From NCBI GenBank assembly GCA_009921765.1, contig RFXC01000142.1, forward strand, positions 1 through 11,296: a stretch of 11,296 nt of DNA. The letters run 5' to 3'. Source of the DNA: Betaproteobacteria bacterium. Lineage in GTDB: Bacteria; Pseudomonadota; Gammaproteobacteria; Burkholderiales; Burkholderiaceae. The position numbers and the translations under genes were made by a program. The notes beneath the pieces are model-generated. The model had not been told where the DNA came from, ran no database searches, and saw only the letters and a list, made by a program, of their open reading frames with translations. This document shows positions 9,001-11,296 of this stretch, one piece after another (positions within the stretch are counted from its first letter, which is position 1; each line of letters starts with the position of its first letter).

Positions 9001-11296
9001 CAGGGAGTCTCGGCCGATTACAACAACGCGCTCATCAACTGGGGGAGTGTGCCTGCTCCCACCGATCCGAACGCGAGCTTCGATTCGCTCACCGATGCCC
9101 AGAAGCAGACGGTGGCGCGTAATCTGGGCTACACGGTTGAGCCGATGTACAAGTACAACCGGATCGTGCCCGAGCCCGGTGAAAAGGACAACGAACGCAG
9201 CACCTTCGGCGCTTATTACCACGACGCGGGCGCAGTCTGGGGCAAAGACGGTGACCCTGGTCCTGGCAAGAAGCTGAGCGAACTCACGATCGTTCAGAAG
9301 ATCGACGCATCGAAGTATCTCGGCTGGTTCCCCGAATACGACGTTCGAGAGATCGACTGGGGCATCCTCTCGGCGGCAGACACGGACACGGTCTTCGACC
9401 GCATGACGCCGGCACAGCGCGATCTGGTGGCCAACAAGCTGGGCTTCTCGTCCGAAATCACGGGCTACGCGTTCGTCAACTACAACGCCGCGCCGGGCAA
9501 AAAGCAGATGACGACCTTCACCCAGGGCGCCATCAAGGACTACCGGAACAGCAATGTTTACTGGGGCACAGCGGGTGCGCCCGCTGCCGAGGCGTCGTTC
9601 GGTTCGCTCACGGCCGACCAGAAGAAGGTGGTGGCCCGTGCGCTTGGCTACGAAGTCTTCGAAGGCACGAGCTTCTACAAGGCGACGGAGCCGGTGGCTA
9701 CCCGCATGGTTCAGGGCTTCCACGACGGCAACAAGGTCGACTACTCGCTGATCGACTGGGGTGGGGTGGGGGCGCCCGACACCACCAATGCAAGTTTCGA
9801 GCAGTTGAGCATTGAACAGCGGGATTTCGTCGCGAGTCAGAAGGGCTATCAGCGCTATAACGCCCAGGTTTTCTACAAGCCGGGTGCAGTTGCGCCAGCC
9901 AAGGAGATCCGCACCAGTTTCACCGTGGGTACGGGCTCCGCCTTCGATGTTGATTACGATCAGGTGGACTGGGGCTCGCTTGCCAAGCCCGACGCGTCGG
10001 TACTGTTTGCCGATCTTCGAGCCGAGCAGCAGGACGTGATCCTCGACAAGCTCGGCTATCGCCGCTACGACGGCCTGGTGTGGCGCGAGGGCGCGACCAG
10101 CAACTTCCGCGTCACGTTCCTCGAGGCGGGAAGTGTGCCTGCAGGGGGCGTGGCGGATTACACCAATGCCAACACGCCCTGGACCCTGGTGGCGGTTCCC
10201 TCGGCCACCACGCCATGGACCACCGCCGGCAGCACGCCGGGACTTCTCGCCGAGCAGCAGGCGAGGGTGCTCACCCAGCGTGCGATTGACAGCTATGCGG
10301 CCACCGCCTACTTCAAGGCCACGGTGTCGTCGGCCCAGGCGGCCATCGGCCTGAAGCCGGTCATGACCACCTTCGAGCAGGGCCTGCACTACCAGCAGTC
10401 CCAGGTGAATTTCAGCGCCACCGCGTCCAAAGACAAGCGTTTTGTGGTGAGCGATGGCACCAACAAATACGTGGTCTACGCGAAGGACGAAAACAACGAC
10501 GGCACGTTTGACTCGATCGAGGCGCAGAAGCCGCACGAACTGCTTGGCCAGCGAGGCTACGGTTTCCTGCTCGCCGGCACGCTCACCACGCTGGGTGACA
10601 ACGTGGGCTTCAATGTATCCGGAAAAGATGACGTCATCATCACCGGCAACATCAACCTCAATGGGCAAAATTCTGCGCTCTCGCTTCAGTCCGATCGGTG
10701 GGTTTACCTGGAAGGTGCGGCCAAGGTCAGCGGCGATCTGACGGTACGGGGCGGTCTTCGTGTCGACCCTGCCAACACCGCCATGACCCAGCCGGGCGTA
10801 TTCCCGCCCGCGGTCGGCAACGCCACGCCGCAGCCCGGTGCGAACACCCGCGGCGTGAGCGTGTTTGTGCATCCCACCGCCAAGGTCAATACCTTGGGTG
10901 CGGGTACCGACATTGCGCTCCACGGCGGTCAGGATGTCATCGTCAACGGTACTGTGATCGCTGGCGGCGAGGTTGGGCTGAGCTCGATCAGCTGGTTGGG
11001 TAACGGTGACTCCACCGTCACCATCACCGCTGGGCAGCGTGTAGCGATTGACGCGGCAGTGGCTGCAGCCAAGTCGGTCAAGGTTGCCACCACGGGCGCG
11101 CCGGGCGCGGGCGATGAGGGCATGGCCTTCAAGCTGGGCTCGGCCGGCGGCATTACCGTGGCGGGCAAGACCGCAAACAACAGCGGTGGTCTGATCGATA
11201 TCGATGTCAATGGCCATGTCGAGCTGGTGGGCGCGCTGCTGTCTGGCGGCACGGTCAATCAAATCTCGAATGCCGGCAAGATTGTTTCCGAGACGG
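1..11296 (+). CDS. Giant multidomain calcium-binding adhesin-like surface/secreted protein, internal fragment (both ends missing)
   Basis: Frame 1 is open from base 1 to 11295 (3765 codons) without a stop, and every stretch reads as plausible protein. The other frames are broken and give low-complexity Arg/Ser/Pro-rich translations. No start codon or ribosome binding site can be assigned because the gene begins upstream, and it ends downstream. Order of parts by residue: calcium-loop-bearing beta repeats 1-1583; alternating-strand region 1584-2094; W-S-W-G-P-P-P linker 2095-2167; RTX block 2168-2265 with one outlying copy near 2331; hemagglutinin-like beta-helix 2349-2900; L-G-Y/D-W-G repeat array 2918-3520; beta-helix again 3521-3765. 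I found no cysteine and no hydrophobic segment that looks transmembrane. Family knowledge: such giant, cysteine-poor, repeat-built proteins with RTX and hemagglutinin-type repeats are usually exported adhesins or fibres. The adhesin role is inferred. A structural scaffold or a binding protein for a particular ligand is equally possible. No catalytic domain was recognised. Confidence 0.95.
1105..1140 (+). other. EF-hand/dockerin-like calcium loop, residues 369-380
   Basis: The 12 residues fit a canonical loop D-x-N-x-D-G-x-V-N-x-x-D: ligands Asp369, Asn371 and Asp373, Gly374, hydrophobic Val376, and Asp380 at position 12. The V-N-x-x-D ending is the form typical of dockerin calcium loops. It directly follows F-I-G-A-N-G-P-Y-R-T, the strand-turn motif of the third beta-repeat unit. 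No flanking helices are apparent and no second dockerin half is nearby, so a true cohesin-binding dockerin is unlikely. Calcium binding is inferred from the motif. Confidence 0.75.
1675..1710 (+). other. EF-hand-like calcium loop, residues 559-570
   Basis: The loop reads D-S-D-E-D-G-D-L-K-D-E-T. Asp559, Asp561 and Asp563, Gly564 and Leu566 are in the expected positions. Position 12 is Thr, with Asp568 and Glu569 next to it, so the last ligand is not canonical. It sits after F-A-G-I-N-G-P-Y-L-T, the same location as the loop in the preceding unit 190 residues earlier, which supports a shared design and not chance acidity. Confidence 0.6.
3259..3354 (+). repeat. Tandem calcium-loop chain, residues 1087-1118
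   Basis: Two 12-residue loops lie end to end (1087-1098 ending L-D-E-G-E, and 1099-1110 with D-x-N-x-N-x-x-L-D-P-G-E), followed by a shortened third, D-A-P-D-G-I-L-D (1111-1118). The glutamate closing one loop is followed at once by the aspartate opening the next, so no helices separate them, unlike classical EF-hands. The chain follows F-A-G-I-G-G-P-Y-R-Y, the loop position used in other units. Calcium binding is inferred from the consensus D-x-[DN]-x-[DN]-G-x-[IL]-D-x-x-E. Confidence 0.7.
3685..3828 (+). repeat. Four tandem 12-residue calcium loops, residues 1229-1276
   Basis: Loops start at Asp1229, Asp1241, Asp1253 and Asp1265, an exact 12-residue (36-base) period. The first is a perfect EF-type loop: Asp1229, Asn1231, Asp1233, Gly1234, Leu1236, Asp1237 and Glu1240. 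The second and third keep the ligands and the closing Glu (1252, 1264). The fourth ends in Gly1276 in place of Glu. Codons differ between copies, so the repeat is kept at protein level. The pattern resembles the calcium-rich thrombospondin type 3 style of packing more than paired helix-loop-helix EF-hands, but I cannot assign it to that family. Confidence 0.75.
4087..4122 (+). other. EF-hand-like calcium loop, residues 1363-1374
   Basis: The loop is D-S-N-G-D-D-R-I-D-E-A-D: Asp1363, Asn1365 and Asp1367, Ile1370, Asp1371 and Asp1374. Asp replaces the usual Gly at position 6. It follows F-L-G-I-P-V-G-G-H-G-Y, a diverged version of the F-x-G-x-x-G-P-Y motif, and precedes A-I-G-L-V-I, so it occupies the same loop position as in units near residues 369 and 559. 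Confidence 0.65.
4465..4605 (+). repeat. Four tandem calcium loops with Asn-Gly-rich cores, residues 1489-1535
   Basis: Loops start at Asp1489, Asp1501, Asp1512 and Asp1524. The first (D-x-N-x-N-G-x-L-D-x-G-E) and third are 12 long. The second is 11 long, having lost one residue before N-G. The fourth also has the shortened core and ends in Arg-Gln-Glu. The shared G-E-D junctions make each closing Glu abut the next opening Asp. This is the last calcium chain before a long stretch without any, so it marks the C-terminal border of the calcium-loop-bearing beta-repeat region. Calcium binding is inferred from the motif. Confidence 0.72.
4750..6282 (+). other. Long alternating-strand beta region without calcium loops, residues 1584-2094
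   Basis: About 510 residues consist almost entirely of alternating hydrophobic and polar/charged residues in stretches of 8-15. Examples are V-E-V-N-L-F-G-L just upstream, A-A-I-K-T-R-D-G-E-T-F-F-A-L-R-V-R near 1884-1900, F-D-V-E-F-K-G-E-I-S-I-I near 1961-1972 and I-D-I-D-L-G-L-F-S-I-K near 2046-2056. Loops are short and glycine-rich. Charged residues are unusually common for a beta-helix. No calcium loops, RTX repeats or catalytic motif are seen. The pattern fits a large, continuously twisted sheet, groove or barrel-like repeat. I do not recognise the family, and lipid- or glycan-binding would be speculation. It may be a diverged continuation of the upstream repeats, since G-x-L-D-[FL]-R strands recur near 1578-1583 and 1853-1858. 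Confidence 0.6.
6283..6501 (+). other. Junction domain before the RTX block, residues 2095-2167
   Basis: A Trp/Pro-rich turn (W-S-W-G-P-P-P at 2091-2097) ends the alternating-strand region. It is followed by V-Y-L-H-M-G-D-Y-A-N-R-R (2107-2118), a mixed polar stretch with E-S-W-S-V-D (2128-2133), and S-Y-T-G-V-R-R-I-V-A (2157-2166) leading straight into the first RTX nonapeptide. From general familiarity with giant RTX proteins, a strand ending in Y-x-G-V-x-x-I-x-A often precedes G-x-G-N-D repeats, so this is probably the cap or lead-in strand of the beta-roll. No independent function is seen. Confidence 0.5.
6502..6795 (+). repeat. RTX (hemolysin-type) calcium-binding repeat block, residues 2168-2265
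   Basis: Nonapeptide-like copies occur at 2168-2176 (S-G-K-G-N-D-T-I-L), 2189-2197 (T-G-E-G-N-D-N-V-G), 2209-2217 (G-G-A-G-H-D-N-L-Y), 2229-2237 (G-D-D-G-N-D-K-Y-F), 2247-2255 (L-G-T-G-K-D-T-I-Q) and 2257-2265 (A-G-G-N-D-T-I-E-A). The consensus G-G-x-G-x-D-x-U-x forms a parallel beta-roll that binds calcium after export in RTX proteins. Here the copies are spaced about 10-20 residues apart with non-consensus strands between them, so the roll is loose. An isolated further copy (G-G-S-G-Y-D-R-V-V) lies at 2331-2339. The block is internal, with at least 1500 residues after it, so it is not the C-terminal RTX-plus-secretion-signal arrangement of classical RTX toxins. Confidence 0.85.
7045..8700 (+). 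other. Filamentous-hemagglutinin-like beta-helix region, residues 2349-2900
   Basis: Short strands rich in Gly, Ala, Ser, Thr, Val and Ile repeat at roughly 18-25 residue steps, with turns of G-S, A-G and N-A-G type. Examples are L-K-L-T-A-A-G-S-I-D-V-S (2400-2411), I-R-L-I-A-D-D-I-D-F-R-S-G (2509-2521), G-T-L-T-I-E-A (2529-2535) and I-S-I-N-A-S-A-S-V (2726-2734). This composition is typical of right-handed parallel beta-helices in filamentous hemagglutinin-like exoproteins. A distinctive segment, D-L-S-A-L-R-D-G-F-S-Q-I-T-I-G-R (2571-2586), stands out as a more conserved-looking element. The motif S-L-Q-S appears at 2494-2497 and 2783-2786. Calcium loops are absent. It is likely the stalk of the exported protein; the assignment rests on composition and strand pattern only. 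Confidence 0.65.
8752..10560 (+). repeat. Aromatic-rich L-G-Y / D-W-G repeat array, residues 2918-3520
   Basis: Divergent repeats of about 65-70 residues share this order: F-[DGE]-x-L-[TS]-x-x-Q-x3-V-A-x2-L-G-Y, then G-x-x-F-Y-K, then T-x-F-x-Q-G, then D-Y-x(4-6)-[IV]-[DN]-W-G, often followed by A-P. L-G-Y or variants start at 2935, 2974, 3042, 3107 (L-G-W), 3147 (L-G-F), 3216, 3281 (K-G-Y) and 3351. Degenerate copies end near 3432 (D-S-Y) and 3520 (R-G-Y). T-x-F-x-Q-G is clearest at 2997, 3171 and 3456. W-G occurs at 3014, 3080, 3120, 3188, 3253 and 3324. The Q-x3-V-A-x2-L part reads as a short amphipathic helix and the rest as strands, so a small alpha/beta module is likely. I do not recognise a named family. 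The array sits between two beta-helix stretches; ligand binding through the exposed aromatics is a guess. Confidence 0.8.
10486..10521 (+). other. EF-hand-like calcium loop at the end of the L-G-Y array, residues 3496-3507
   Basis: The loop D-E-N-N-D-G-T-F-D-S-I-E is a full-consensus EF-type loop: Asp3496, Asn3498, Asp3500, Gly3501, Phe3503, Asp3504 and Glu3507. It is the only calcium loop I see in the second half of the slice outside the RTX block. It lies in the last, degenerate repeat just before the beta-helix resumes, where it may stiffen the junction. Calcium binding is inferred from the motif. Confidence 0.7.
10561..11296 (+). other. Second hemagglutinin-like beta-helix region, residues 3521-3765, truncated by the window
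   Basis: Repeating short strands such as D-V-I-I-T-G-N-I-N-L-N-G (3544-3555), A-L-S-L-Q-S-D-R-W-V-Y-L-E-G (3559-3572), D-I-A-L-H-G-G-Q-D-V-I-V-N-G (3637-3650) and V-T-I-T-A-G-Q-R-V-A-I-D (3673-3684) fit the I-x-L-x-A-x-x-D-V-x-V-x-G pattern of filamentous hemagglutinin-type beta-helices. The S-L-Q-S motif also occurs in the first beta-helix region, supporting a common origin on both sides of the L-G-Y array. A proline-rich insertion (about 3598-3615) interrupts one turn. The reading frame is still open at the window end, so the C-terminus and any secretion or anchoring signal are unseen. Confidence 0.65.

Noticed and set aside
8992..11262. A 756-codon open frame on the minus strand
   Set aside because: It is aligned codon-for-codon against frame 1, where a minus-strand stop needs a plus-strand TTA, CTA or TCA codon. 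These are rare in this codon use (it ends at the TCA Ser codon at 8992). Its translation is Arg/His/Val/Gly-rich with no domain, while the plus frame shows ordered repeats across the same bases.
1..11296. Promoters, ribosome binding sites, terminators or small RNA genes
   Set aside because: All bases are inside one coding frame. I saw no hairpin plus T-run, tRNA-like sequence or other signal strong enough to claim within coding DNA.

Overview
The whole window is one open reading frame. Frame 1 on the + strand runs from the first base to the last (3765 complete codons) with no stop. Neither the start nor the stop codon lies inside, so this is an internal slice of the gene for a giant protein of more than 3765 residues. 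There is no intergenic DNA, and therefore no promoter, ribosome binding site, terminator, RNA gene, CRISPR array or mobile element to annotate. Residue numbers below count from codon 1 at base 1. The DNA is GC-rich with a strong bias to G or C in third positions. The protein has no cysteine that I can find in the translated slice and carries many calcium-binding motifs. This points to an exported, probably surface-attached or secreted giant adhesin-like protein of a Gram-negative bacterium. A proteobacterium is my best guess, but the sequence does not fix the taxon.

Layout. (1) Bases 1-4750 (residues 1-1583): a series of divergent beta-rich repeat units, roughly 170-290 residues each, recognised by recurring strand motifs (G-S-x-x-F, N-x-x-V-F-x-G, Y-G-x-G-A-E-G-I-D-F-like, T-A-L-x-A). 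EF-hand-like calcium loops sit at or near one loop position in several of them, sometimes as tandem chains of 12-residue loops. (2) Bases 4751-6282 (1584-2094): a long run of alternating hydrophobic/polar strands with no calcium loops. (3) Bases 6283-7044 (2095-2348): a linker with W-S-W-G-P-P-P, then a short RTX (hemolysin-type) calcium-binding block. (4) Bases 7045-8700 (2349-2900): filamentous-hemagglutinin-like beta-helix sequence. (5) Bases 8752-10560 (2918-3520): an array of about seven to ten divergent aromatic-rich repeats of about 65-70 residues with the signature Q-x3-V-A-x2-L-G-Y ... F-Y-K ... F-x-Q-G ... D-Y-x(n)-W-G. I do not recognise this as a named family. (6) Bases 10561-11296 (3521-3765): beta-helix sequence resumes and runs off the window.

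All of these are parts of one polypeptide. The likely reading is a long calcium-stabilised extracellular fibre or scaffold, with the tryptophan/tyrosine-rich array placed as a block within a beta-helical stalk. The secretion route is not shown: RTX repeats suggest type I secretion, hemagglutinin-like repeats suggest two-partner secretion, and the deciding N- and C-terminal regions are outside the window. The best candidates for something undescribed are the L-G-Y/D-W-G repeat array and the calcium-loop-bearing beta-repeat region.
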